Source: Clostridia bacterium (GTDB lineage: Bacteria; Bacillota; Clostridia; DUPQ01). Taken from it: a DNA stretch of 6,543 nt. The notes beneath the pieces were generated by a model. The model ran no database searches. It saw only the letters and a program-made list of their open reading frames with translations, and was not told the origin of the DNA. Numbering within the stretch: position 1 is the stretch's first letter; each line of letters opens with the position of its first letter. The stretch covers positions 1-6,543 of the forward strand of contig JAQVAJ010000094.1 of the NCBI GenBank assembly GCA_028690885.1, read 5' to 3'. Position numbers and translations under genes: made by a program. This document shows, one piece after another, positions 1 to 6,357 of the stretch.

Positions 1-100
1 TAATTATAATATTTGTTATAAGGTTAATTACATCTTTTGGTACAGAACCGCTGGTAATATACGATAAAGCTTTTATATTTTGGATAATGAAGCAGTTTTC

Positions 101-128
101 TTGACAATACATAGATTGATAATATAAT
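101..128 (+). promoter_or_regulatory. Sigma-A promoter of the small membrane protein gene
   Basis: TTGACA at 101-106 and TATAAT at 123-128 are separated by 16 bases, so both hexamers match the housekeeping consensus exactly. Transcription should begin near 135. That leaves a leader of only about 17 bases before the ATG at 152, and it places the upstream ATG at 137 essentially at the transcript end. No operator-like repeat is visible around it, so strong constitutive expression is the simplest inference. Confidence 0.85.
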
Positions 129-138
129 TTAGATAAAT

Positions 139-143
139 GGGGG
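139..143 (+). promoter_or_regulatory. Ribosome binding site that decides the start at 152
   Basis: A run of five G lies 8 bases before the ATG at 152 and can pair with the CCUCC of 16S rRNA, with one G-U pair. The in-frame ATG at 137 lies upstream of and overlaps this site, and it has no ribosome binding site of its own. The translated start is therefore taken as 152. Confidence 0.65.
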
Positions 144-151
144 ATATAATT

Positions 152-559
152 ATGACAGAAATAAATGATAATGTAACAAATGAAAAGCAGGAAATTCCGG
201 TCAATACAGAAAAAACCTATATAGTAAACGAAAATCCTGCTGAAAACCAACAGCAGCCACATATTACTAACCAATATGTACCTAAGCCTGATGTATCGCC
301 GACAGTTTCAATACTCGACTGGATATTAACCATTATTGTGATGGCAATACCATGTGTTAACGTTATCATGCTTTTTGTTTATGCTTTTAGTGGCGATAAA
401 GAAAGTAAGAAGAATTATTTTAAAGCACGCTTGATTCTTGTAGCTGCTTCAATAATAGCTACAATTATTTTCTTTGTAGTTATGTTTGCAATCTTAGGAC
501 CAAGAATTCCTGAGTTTATAGAGGAGTTTGAAAACCTTAGAAGGAATTATGGATTTTAA
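152..559 (+). CDS. Small two-helix membrane protein of unknown function
   Basis: This gene encodes 135 residues with no recognised enzymatic motif. Residues 1-52 are polar, rich in Asn, Gln, Glu, Thr and Pro, and look disordered; there is no signal peptide. Two hydrophobic segments follow, at about 54-80 and 92-116. The connecting loop is basic (DKESKKNYFKAR). The tail of about 19 residues is charged and amphipathic. The segment IPCVNVIMLFVYAF followed by KKNYFKA resembles a small membrane protein type that I recall as common and uncharacterised in Clostridia; this is from memory, not a search. By the positive-inside rule the basic loop should be cytoplasmic, which puts both termini outside; this is inference. 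The gene has its own strong promoter and converges on the solute-binding protein gene. The start at 152 rather than 137 is chosen from the ribosome binding site and the predicted transcript start. I am confident that it is a gene; its function is unknown. Confidence 0.85.
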   Translation: MTEINDNVTNEKQEIPVNTEKTYIVNENPAENQQQPHITNQYVPKPDVSPTVSILDWILTIIVMAIPCVNVIMLFVYAFSGDKESKKNYFKARLILVAASIIATIIFFVVMFAILGPRIPEFIEEFENLRRNYGF

Positions 560-635
560 TAAATATTTATTAATTCACGATATTAAAAATGTTAGAAAAA
601 TACTCAATGAAAAAAAACTATTGACTACTAACTAA
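549..635 (+). CDS. Possible 28-residue small ORF overlapping the upstream stop
   Basis: An ATG at 549 opens 28 codons ending in TAA at 633-635, in a different frame from the membrane protein gene and overlapping its last 11 bases. AGAAGGA at 539-545 could serve as a ribosome binding site, but the 3-4 base gap is shorter than usual. The predicted peptide could form an amphipathic helix, with L8, I12, V15 and L19 on one face and many Lys residues. In DNA this AT-rich, an open stretch of this length arises often by chance, so this is only a candidate. It could be translated by coupling to the upstream gene, or it could be meaningless. Confidence 0.18.
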   Translation: MDFNKYLLIHDIKNVRKILNEKKLLTTN

Positions 636-689
636 AATTAATCTAACTTTACGATATAGATGAAAATATAATATTTAAAAATGGTAAAA

Positions 690-717
690 AAAGAACCCGG
701 AAATTTCCGGGTTCTTT
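690..717 (-). terminator. Rho-independent terminator between converging genes
   Basis: Positions 690-703 and 704-717 form a perfect 14-bp palindrome with a GC-rich middle (GAACCCGGAAA and its complement). On the minus strand the stem begins 13 bases after the solute-binding protein stop and runs into an unbroken T tract (complement of A686-A692), the classic intrinsic terminator layout. On the plus strand the stem ends in TTCTTT followed by AAAC, a weaker tail. It may still stop transcripts from the membrane protein gene, whose stop lies about 130 bases before it. It is called as the minus-strand terminator, possibly bidirectional. Confidence 0.9.
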
Positions 718-730
718 AAACTTAACTAAA

Positions 731-2461
731 TTAGTTCAGACTTCCCCAAAGCTCATTATAGTTCTGAGTTGAAGCTTTACCAAGTTTTGAGTTCATGAAA
801 TCTAATGTAACCTGAGGATTAAATGCCATTACAACCTCAAGATATGCTTTAAGAGCAACATTAGGTTCAACACCATCAACCATTACACTTGAAACGTATT
901 TCATACCAGCGCCTGCCCATTCAGAAATAACCATTGTATACTCTTCATTTGTTGGCTGCTCGTAATCTCCAGTAAGAACATAAAGTCTTCCGTCATTGTA
1001 TTCGTTGAATACTTCATATCTTCTTTCAAGATCTGCTGCACTCTTTGTTATCTGGTCTGAATCCCATTGTGCATTACCTGAATTATAGGCTGATTTATAA
1101 CCATATGTACCTATATCCAAAGCATAACCAGGATGTCCGCCGATTATAGCAGGTGTTCCTGTGCTCTTTACAGCGTTTTGGTCGTCAGCTTGATAATGAA
1201 GTTGATATACAGTTTTTCCATCAAGGAAGAATCCTGTTTTCGCATCAATAGATTCCTGATTGATACCATACCTGAATGTGAAGAAATCTTCAGCTGTTCC
1301 ATAACAGAGTGTTATGAACCAGTTTACTACTTCTTTAGGTTGTTCGGTATTTGCCATAAGAACATATGGAGCTCCGATATCAGTTTTCCAACAATTTATT
1401 TTCTGTGTTACATTACCTGTTAATGCACCGACAGCTACCATATATGCTTGAGATCCTACTGTCTGTTTAACAGAATTTTCCCATGAAATTAACCAAGTAT
1501 CCCAATAGAAGCAGGATCCTGCTTGGCCGTTTGATATAAGGTTTCTAACATTTGTTGAGCTCATTGAGAACAATTCTGGATGAACAAGGCCCTCAGAATA
1601 GCATTTTCTTAAGAAAAGAGCACAATCTGCCATTACAGGTTTGATAACTGAATCTTCCCAGATATCATCTCTTGGATTCCATACTGGAACAAGGTCAGCT
1701 TCCCAGTTAGGAGTACATCCATATGCTTTGAATATGTCCTGCATAAGCCAGATATTTCTTGAAGCGAATCCCCAAGTATCATTTACTGTATTTCCATCAG
1801 GATCATTATATGTGAATGCTTTGGAAACTTCATAGAACTGTTCAATTGTTTCAGGTTTAGCCATTGATACAGCGTCAAGCCAGTCGCCTCTCATTGTTCT
1901 TGAGAACCATGAAGGTATTCCGTCTCCTCCAAATGCGAGTCCATAAACGGTTCCATCATATGAGAAGGTTTCTTTCCAATTCTCAGGTATAATATTAACC
2001 CAAGTCTCATTATCCGCAAGATACTGATCAATTGCTAATACTACTCCTTCTTGATACCATCTGATTCCATCAGTACCTGAGAACAGTCTTACCATACCGG
2101 TAAGGTCACCTGATACAGCCTGTAGGTTGATAGTTTCAATGTAGGTATCTCTAGCTGGTGTATTCAAATTAAACTGTATTCCATAATGTCTTGAAATAAA
2201 GTTCTTGAATGCAAGCTTTTGAGAAGAATTCTCAGTAGCATCACCATAATAGTACAAAGTAGTGATATCTAACTGTTTTGGTTTCTCTACTACTTCAGGT
2301 TCAGTTGAAGTTTCAGTAGGTGTTTCTGTTGCTGTTTCTGTTGCTGACTCAGTAGGTGTTTCTGTTGCTGTTTCTGTTGGCTTATTATCACAAGCCGTGA
2401 AAATGAAAGAACACACCAATATGAGGCATAGCACCAGGCTAAGCAGTTTCATTTTTTTCAT
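731..2461 (-). CDS. Lipid-anchored extracellular solute-binding protein of an ABC importer
   Basis: This 576-residue protein should capture a solute outside the membrane and deliver it to an ABC permease. Residues 1-23 form a lipoprotein signal peptide (MKKMK, then a hydrophobic core) ending in the lipobox FTAC, with Cys24 as the lipidated residue. Residues 28-56 are a Thr/Glu/Pro spacer, and the mature domain starts near 63. Family-type features follow: a DGTVYGLAFGG strand (169-179), RGDWLDAV (191-198), and AFTYNDPDGNTVNDTWGF (215-232). In that last segment, Asp220, Asp222, Asn224 and Asp228 resemble the calcium loop of AlgQ-type binding proteins. These suggest the family 1, LplA/YtcQ-like group, which usually binds sugars or oligosaccharides; the ligand here cannot be read. 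AAAGGAGG lies 7 bases before the ATG and supports this start over Met4. The gene has its own promoter and terminator and no permease or ATPase beside it, so it appears monocistronic and orphan. Confidence 0.92.
   Translation of the reverse strand: MKKMKLLSLVLCLILVCSFIFTACDNKPTETATETPTESATETATETPTETSTEPEVVEKPKQLDITTLYYYGDATENSSQKLAFKNFISRHYGIQFNLNTPARDTYIETINLQAVSGDLTGMVRLFSGTDGIRWYQEGVVLAIDQYLADNETWVNIIPENWKETFSYDGTVYGLAFGGDGIPSWFSRTMRGDWLDAVSMAKPETIEQFYEVSKAFTYNDPDGNTVNDTWGFASRNIWLMQDIFKAYGCTPNWEADLVPVWNPRDDIWEDSVIKPVMADCALFLRKCYSEGLVHPELFSMSSTNVRNLISNGQAGSCFYWDTWLISWENSVKQTVGSQAYMVAVGALTGNVTQKINCWKTDIGAPYVLMANTEQPKEVVNWFITLCYGTAEDFFTFRYGINQESIDAKTGFFLDGKTVYQLHYQADDQNAVKSTGTPAIIGGHPGYALDIGTYGYKSAYNSGNAQWDSDQITKSAADLERRYEVFNEYNDGRLYVLTGDYEQPTNEEYTMVISEWAGAGMKYVSSVMVDGVEPNVALKAYLEVVMAFNPQVTLDFMNSKLGKASTQNYNELWGSLN
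2313..2384 (-). repeat. 36-base tandem duplication in the lipoprotein linker
   Basis: Two tandem copies with a period of 36 bases start at 2313 and 2349. Their first 31 bases (2313-2343 and 2349-2379) are identical. They encode two copies of TETATETPTE (residues 29-38 and 41-50), and there are shorter internal repeats of the Thr-Glu codons. Because the period is a multiple of three, gain or loss of a copy would change the tether length without breaking the frame. The identity at third codon positions suggests a recent duplication or ongoing slippage. Confidence 0.9.
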
Positions 2462-2468
2462 TATTCTT

Positions 2469-2476
2469 CCTCCTTT
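2469..2476 (-). promoter_or_regulatory. Strong ribosome binding site of the solute-binding protein gene
   Basis: On the minus strand this reads AAAGGAGG, close to a full match to the 16S rRNA tail, 7 bases before the ATG at 2461. It fixes Met1 rather than the in-frame Met4 as the start. Its first three bases fall within the arm of the inverted repeat at 2474-2490. Confidence 0.9.
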
Positions 2477-2490
2477 GAATAATATTCAAA
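2474..2490. repeat. Inverted repeat in the leader, touching the ribosome binding site
   Basis: TTTGAAT and ATTCAAA form perfect 7-bp arms (2474-2480 and 2484-2490) around three bases. The repeat lies just downstream of the predicted transcript start of the solute-binding protein gene. One arm includes the AAA of AAAGGAGG. It could be an operator for a repressor dimer, or a weak mRNA hairpin affecting translation. The arms are almost all A and T, so chance is also possible. Confidence 0.45.
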
Positions 2491-2502
2491 ATCCATACCT
2501 AA

Positions 2503-2530
2503 ATTATACACTAACATTTTTATAAGTAAA
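2503..2530 (-). promoter_or_regulatory. Promoter of the solute-binding protein gene
   Basis: Read on the minus strand, TTTACT (2530-2525) and a perfect TATAAT (2508-2503) are separated by 16 bases. The -35 hexamer matches consensus at four of six positions. Transcription would begin near 2496, giving a leader of about 35 bases that contains the inverted repeat and ribosome binding site. No other candidate on this strand is as well placed. Confidence 0.65.
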
Positions 2531-2807
2531 GTATCTAACAAAAAGTTTTATAAAAATATATATTATTATATCCTTTTCTTGTAAATATTCATTAAATATG
2601 CATTAAAATTCAAAATCATCAAAACATTTGCAATTAGCATATAATATAAAATATTAGTATAAATTAGACAATAATACGCAAAAATAACAAATAATGTATG
2701 TATTTTAGAATATCAATTAATGTATCGATTTATTTTATTTAAGATTTAGATTAAATAGAAATTCGCTCATGGTTTTACCATTTATATATAAATAAATACA
2801 GCATTTC
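2531..2807. other. AT-rich divergent intergenic core with no gene seen
   Basis: This is the middle of the 411-base gap between the solute-binding protein gene and leuS. It is almost entirely A and T, and I see no coding frame, tRNA or long repeat in it. A small inverted repeat, ATGGT-TTT-ACCAT, lies at 2769-2781, about 27 bases before the leuS -35 hexamer; it could be an operator or chance. The tract at 2781-2800 is nearly pure A/T and could act as an UP element. I find no T-box elements (no specifier stem and no conserved antiterminator GGTGG-ACCGCG-type box), although Firmicutes aminoacyl-tRNA synthetase genes often carry them. Confidence 0.6.
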
Positions 2808-2836
2808 TTGACATTGAATACTTTATGCAATAAAAT
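2808..2836 (+). promoter_or_regulatory. Sigma-A promoter of the leuS operon
   Basis: A perfect TTGACA (2808-2813) and TAAAAT (2831-2836, five of six) are separated by the ideal 17 bases, with an A/T-rich stretch just upstream. Transcription should start near 2843, leaving about 30 bases of leader. That is too short to hold a T-box or any other tRNA-sensing element. Confidence 0.85.
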
Positions 2837-2859
2837 CGTTGAAAGAATATTTTATAAAC

Positions 2860-2863
2860 GGAG
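2860..2863 (+). promoter_or_regulatory. Ribosome binding site that sets the leuS start at 2873
   Basis: GGAG lies 9 bases before the ATG at 2873. The in-frame ATG at 2864 directly abuts it and could not use it. LeuRS proteins also typically begin with a YNP-x-x-IE-x-KWQ segment within a few residues of Met1, which fits the start at 2873. Confidence 0.8.
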
Positions 2864-2872
2864 ATGATAGTT

Positions 2873-5278
2873 ATGGAATACAATCCAAAGGAAATTGAAT
2901 CTAAATGGCAGAAGAAATGGGACGAGTTGAAATGTTTTAAAGCAAAAGACGATTTATCGCTACCAAAGTATTATGCACTAGTTGAGTTTCCTTATCCCTC
3001 AGGTGAAGGTTTACATGTAGGACATCCAAGGCCATATACAGCATTGGATATCGTTGCTAGAAAAAGAAGGCTTCAGGGATATAATGTGTTGTTTCCAATG
3101 GGGTGGGATGCGTTTGGACTTCCAACTGAAAATTATGCAATGAAAAATAAGATGCATCCAGCAGCAGTAACAAAAAAGAATATTGCTAGATTCAAATCTC
3201 AGCTTAAATCAATAGGTTATTCATTTGACTGGGACAGAGAGATTAACACAACTGACCCAAATTATTACAAATGGACTCAGTGGATTTTTCTGCAGTTATT
3301 TAACCATGGTTTAGCATATAAAAAGAATATGAGCATAAATTACTGCACATCATGCAAGGTAGGCCTTGCTAATGAAGAGGTTGTAGATGGAAAATGTGAA
3401 AGATGCGGTGCTGAAGTAATAAAGAAGATGAAAAATCAGTGGATGCTGAAAATAACAGAGTATGCTGATAAGCTTATTGAAGGGTTATCTGAAATCGACT
3501 ACTTGGAAAGCATAAAATCACAACAGATTAACTGGATTGGCAAATCTACAGGAGCTGAAGTGGATTTCATGCTTACTGGAATTGAAGAACCTCTTACAGT
3601 ATATACTACAAGGCCTGATACTTTGTATGGAGCTACATACATGGTTATTTCACCTGAGCATCCATATATTGAAAAGTACAAGTCATTAATAGCAAATCTT
3701 GATGAAATTAAGCAATATCAGATAGAGAGCTCAAAAAAAAGTGATTTTGAACGTGCTGAAATCGCAAAAGATAAGACAGGCGTAGAAATAAAAGGAATCA
3801 GAGCTATAAATCCGCTGACAGATAAAGAGATACCTGTTTGGATTTCTGATTATGTTTTAATGTCATATGGAACCGGAGCTATTATGGCTGTACCTGGACA
3901 TGACCAAAGAGACTATGAATTTGCTAAAAAATTCAACCTTCCTATAATCGAGGTAGTTGCGGGAGGCGATTTAGAAAAAGAAGCCTTTACTGATATTGAA
4001 AAAGGAATTATGGTTAATTCTGGAATAATTAACGGCTTGGAAGTTAAAGATGCAAAAAAGAAGATAACTGAATACATAGAATCAAAAGGAATAGGTAAGA
4101 CAAAAGATAATTTCAAACTTCGTGACTGGGTATTTTCCAGACAAAGGTACTGGGGAGAGCCCATACCTTTAGTTTATTGTGAAAAATGCGGATGGGTACC
4201 TCTAGATGAGTCAGAATTACCGTTATTACTTCCTGATCTTGATTCATACGAACCTGCAGAAGATGGTGAATCACCGCTTTCAAAAATGACTGACTGGGTA
4301 AATACTACATGCCCAAAATGTCATTCAAGTGCAAAGAGAGAGACAGATACAATGCCTAACTGGGCAGGTTCATCATGGTATTTCTTAAGATATCTTGATC
4401 CTAATAATGATGTTTGTTTTGCTGATAAAGAAAAGATTAATTACTGGATGCCAGTTGACTGGTACAATGGTGGAATGGAGCATGTAACCTTGCATCTTCT
4501 TTATTCAAGATTCTGGCACAAATTCCTTTATGATATAGGTTATGTAAATACACCAGAACCATACAGCAAAAGAACAGCTCATGGGATGATTCTTGGCGAA
4601 AATAATGAAAAAATGAGTAAGTCAAGAGGAAACGTCGTGAATCCTGATAAAGTAATAGATAATTACGGAGCAGATACATTGCGTATGTATGAAATGTTTA
4701 TAGGGGATTTTGAAAAAAGTGCTCCATGGTCAGAAAACGGTGTAAAAGGATGTAGAAGATTTATCGATAGGGCATACAAAATGATGGATTTTATGAATGA
4801 TTCTGATGACTATTCAAAAGACCTTTTAACGATTATGCATAAAACAATTAAGAAGGTAACAAATGATTTTGAAACCTTGAAGTTTAATACTGCAATTGCC
4901 CAGCTTATGGCTTTTTCAAATGCTGTTTATCTAAAAGGAAGCATAACTAAAAAGGAAATGCAGTCTTTCTTGATACTTTTAAATCCCGTTTCACCTCATA
5001 TAACTGAAGAGATGTGGTCATTATGCGGGTTTGACGGATATATTCATGAAAAGTCCTGGCCAGAATATGATGAAGATAAAACTATTGATGATGAAATTGA
5101 AATTGTTGTACAGGTAAACGGAAAAATAAAAGCAAAAATAATGATTTCATCAGATATGTCCAAGCAGGAAATGGAATCGTTAGTAGAAACTGAAGATGCG
5201 ATAATTGAGGTATTAGAAGGTAAAAAGCCAAAGAAAATTATTGCAGTACCTAAGAGACTTATAAACATTGTAATATAG
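2873..5278 (+). CDS. leuS: Leucyl-tRNA synthetase
   Basis: This cytoplasmic class Ia synthetase (801 residues, full length) charges tRNA-Leu with leucine using ATP. The Rossmann catalytic core carries the HIGH motif as HVGH (48-51) after YPSGEG, and KMSKS at 580-584. The CP1 editing domain, which hydrolyses mischarged tRNA, retains TTRPDT (245-250) and GHDQRD with the conserved Asp at 347, so editing should work. RDWVFSRQRYWGEPIP (418-433) is the usual return to the core. Two Cys pair sets look able to bind zinc: CTSC/CERC (158-161, 175-178) and CEKC/CPKC (436-439, 480-483). Only about 20 residues separate the YDIGYV helix from KMSKS, so the large leucine-specific insertion of the E. coli enzyme is absent, as in B. 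subtilis. The anticodon-binding region (PHITEEMW, 708-715) and the C-terminal tRNA-binding domain ending in VPKRLINIVI are intact. It is the first gene of an operon. Confidence 0.98.
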   Translation: MEYNPKEIESKWQKKWDELKCFKAKDDLSLPKYYALVEFPYPSGEGLHVGHPRPYTALDIVARKRRLQGYNVLFPMGWDAFGLPTENYAMKNKMHPAAVTKKNIARFKSQLKSIGYSFDWDREINTTDPNYYKWTQWIFLQLFNHGLAYKKNMSINYCTSCKVGLANEEVVDGKCERCGAEVIKKMKNQWMLKITEYADKLIEGLSEIDYLESIKSQQINWIGKSTGAEVDFMLTGIEEPLTVYTTRPDTLYGATYMVISPEHPYIEKYKSLIANLDEIKQYQIESSKKSDFERAEIAKDKTGVEIKGIRAINPLTDKEIPVWISDYVLMSYGTGAIMAVPGHDQRDYEFAKKFNLPIIEVVAGGDLEKEAFTDIEKGIMVNSGIINGLEVKDAKKKITEYIESKGIGKTKDNFKLRDWVFSRQRYWGEPIPLVYCEKCGWVPLDESELPLLLPDLDSYEPAEDGESPLSKMTDWVNTTCPKCHSSAKRETDTMPNWAGSSWYFLRYLDPNNDVCFADKEKINYWMPVDWYNGGMEHVTLHLLYSRFWHKFLYDIGYVNTPEPYSKRTAHGMILGENNEKMSKSRGNVVNPDKVIDNYGADTLRMYEMFIGDFEKSAPWSENGVKGCRRFIDRAYKMMDFMNDSDDYSKDLLTIMHKTIKKVTNDFETLKFNTAIAQLMAFSNAVYLKGSITKKEMQSFLILLNPVSPHITEEMWSLCGFDGYIHEKSWPEYDEDKTIDDEIEIVVQVNGKIKAKIMISSDMSKQEMESLVETEDAIIEVLEGKKPKKIIAVPKRLINIVI

Positions 5279-6345
5279 TGAACAAGATGGATTTATATGA
5301 TATAGCTGTTATTGGAGCTGGACCTTGCGGAAGTGTTTTATCTATGCTTTTGGCAAAACAGGGCTACAAAATAGCTGTAATTGATAAGAGAAACCTTGAT
5401 TGTCTCCCTCCGACAAGAAGTAAAGCTTGCGGAGGGCTTTTATCACCTGACGCACAAAGAGTATTAGCATCTTTAGAGCTGAATCTGCCTAATAATGTGT
5501 TGGTTGATCCACAGCTTTTCTCAGTTGTTACAATTGATCTTGAAACTGGCCTGCAAAGACATTATCAGAGATTTTATTTAAATATGGATAGGGAGAAGTT
5601 TGACAGATATCTTGTTTCCCTTATTCCTGATAATGTTGTAAGACTTTTTTCAACAATGGTTAAAGATATTTCATCTGATAGCAGCGGTTATCAGATATTT
5701 ACGGACGACAACAAATCACTAAAAACCAAAATAATCATAGGATGTGATGGTGCAGGATCAATAGTAAGAAAAAAGATGTTTAATGATTTAAAAATGAATG
5801 TTAAAAACTATTATGCGATTCAACATGTATATGAATACTCTAAATACAATTCAAACTATTATGCGATTTTTGATAAGAATCTTACTGATTATTCCGGTTG
5901 GGCATTTCCTAAGAATGGAACATTTAGTATTGGAATGGCATTTAAACAGGAATCAGAAGGAAATAGTTTTTTTGATATACTAATAGAAAAACTTGAAAAG
6001 AAGGGAATGAAACTTGGTAAACTTATTAAGAAAGAGGGAGCTTTATTGTTAAGGCCGTGCGGAATTCCAAAGGTGTATGCAAAAAAAGATAATACTGCTT
6101 TCTTAGCAGGTGAAGCAGCAGGATATATTTCACCAAGTTCTGCAGAAGGGTTCAGCTTTGCTTTTAATAGTGCATGTGCATTAGCTGAAGCTTTTAAAAA
6201 AGGTGGGAATATAAGTAAGAATTATTGTAAATTAACATTAAAATTGAGAATTAAATTAATTTTAAAGATAATAAAAGCAAGATTAATGTATAATCAGTAT
6301 GTAAGAAAAATTATTATGGCACTAAAGATTAATGCTATAAGATAA
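5278..6345 (+). CDS. CbrA/geranylgeranyl-reductase-type FAD-dependent oxidoreductase
   Basis: This 355-residue flavoprotein probably reduces or oxidises an isoprenoid or other lipid-like substrate; the substrate is unknown. An N-terminal Rossmann fold binds FAD through GAGPCG (13-18), with Asp36 ending strand 2. KACGGLLSPDAQR (49-61) is the conserved active-site-region segment of the geranylgeranyl reductase family. GCDGAGS (155-161), YSGWAFPK (205-212) and GEAAGYISPSSAEG (278-291) follow in family order. From memory, E. coli CbrA (linked to colicin M tolerance) has nearly the same length and the same run of segments, including the PQLFSV, YQR and C-terminal KLRIKL regions. The leuS stop TAG shares its G with the GTG start at 5278. 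The ATG at 5287 is an alternative that would match the E. coli N-terminus better. Neither has a clear ribosome binding site, so translation is probably coupled to leuS. The family call is confident; the exact start is not. Confidence 0.92.
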   Translation: MNKMDLYDIAVIGAGPCGSVLSMLLAKQGYKIAVIDKRNLDCLPPTRSKACGGLLSPDAQRVLASLELNLPNNVLVDPQLFSVVTIDLETGLQRHYQRFYLNMDREKFDRYLVSLIPDNVVRLFSTMVKDISSDSSGYQIFTDDNKSLKTKIIIGCDGAGSIVRKKMFNDLKMNVKNYYAIQHVYEYSKYNSNYYAIFDKNLTDYSGWAFPKNGTFSIGMAFKQESEGNSFFDILIEKLEKKGMKLGKLIKKEGALLLRPCGIPKVYAKKDNTAFLAGEAAGYISPSSAEGFSFAFNSACALAEAFKKGGNISKNYCKLTLKLRIKLILKIIKARLMYNQYVRKIIMALKINAIR

Positions 6346-6352
6346 GAAGAGG
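6346..6352 (+). promoter_or_regulatory. Ribosome binding site of the HAD phosphatase gene
   Basis: GAAGAGG directly follows the stop codon of the upstream flavoprotein gene and lies 5 bases before the ATG at 6358. The 12-base gap leaves no room for a promoter or terminator, which supports co-transcription. Confidence 0.75.
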
Positions 6353-6357
6353 ATTTT

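Noticed and set aside
1..104. Open frames at the left edge: plus strand from 3 to a TGA at 102-104 (about 33 codons, possibly a gene's C-terminus) and minus strand from an ATG at 112 running off the edge.
   Set aside because: The two frames overlap each other, neither resembles a family I know, the minus one has no ribosome binding site, and open runs of this length are expected by chance in DNA this AT-rich. The sequence to the left is needed to decide.
137..151. Upstream ATG at 137 as the start of the membrane protein.
   Set aside because: It lies at the predicted transcript start and overlaps the G run that serves as ribosome binding site for the ATG at 152.
621..672. TTGACT at 621 and TATAAT at 667 as a promoter for a small RNA ending at the terminator.
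   Set aside because: The two elements are not correctly spaced with each other, and neither has a good partner; AT-rich DNA yields such hexamers often.
1133..1423. Plus-strand frame of 96 codons inside the solute-binding protein gene.
   Set aside because: It is antisense to a well-supported gene, has no family resemblance and no ribosome binding site.
2313..2384. The tandem repeats as a CRISPR array.
   Set aside because: The copies are adjacent with no spacers and lie in frame inside a coding sequence.
2262..2525. Plus-strand frame encoding a Val/Ser repeat protein.
   Set aside because: It is the complement of the Thr/Glu linker repeats and continues through the lipoprotein gene's own start, ribosome binding site and promoter.
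2864..2872. ATG at 2864 as the leuS start.
   Set aside because: It abuts the GGAG directly; the ATG at 2873 has proper spacing and matches the usual LeuRS N-terminus.
3499..5268. Four minus-strand frames of 60-83 codons inside leuS.
   Set aside because: All are antisense shadows of a complete, strongly conserved gene, with no family resemblance.
5798..5983. A second plus-strand frame inside the flavoprotein gene.
   Set aside because: It lies wholly inside the conserved flavoprotein frame, and its product resembles no known protein.
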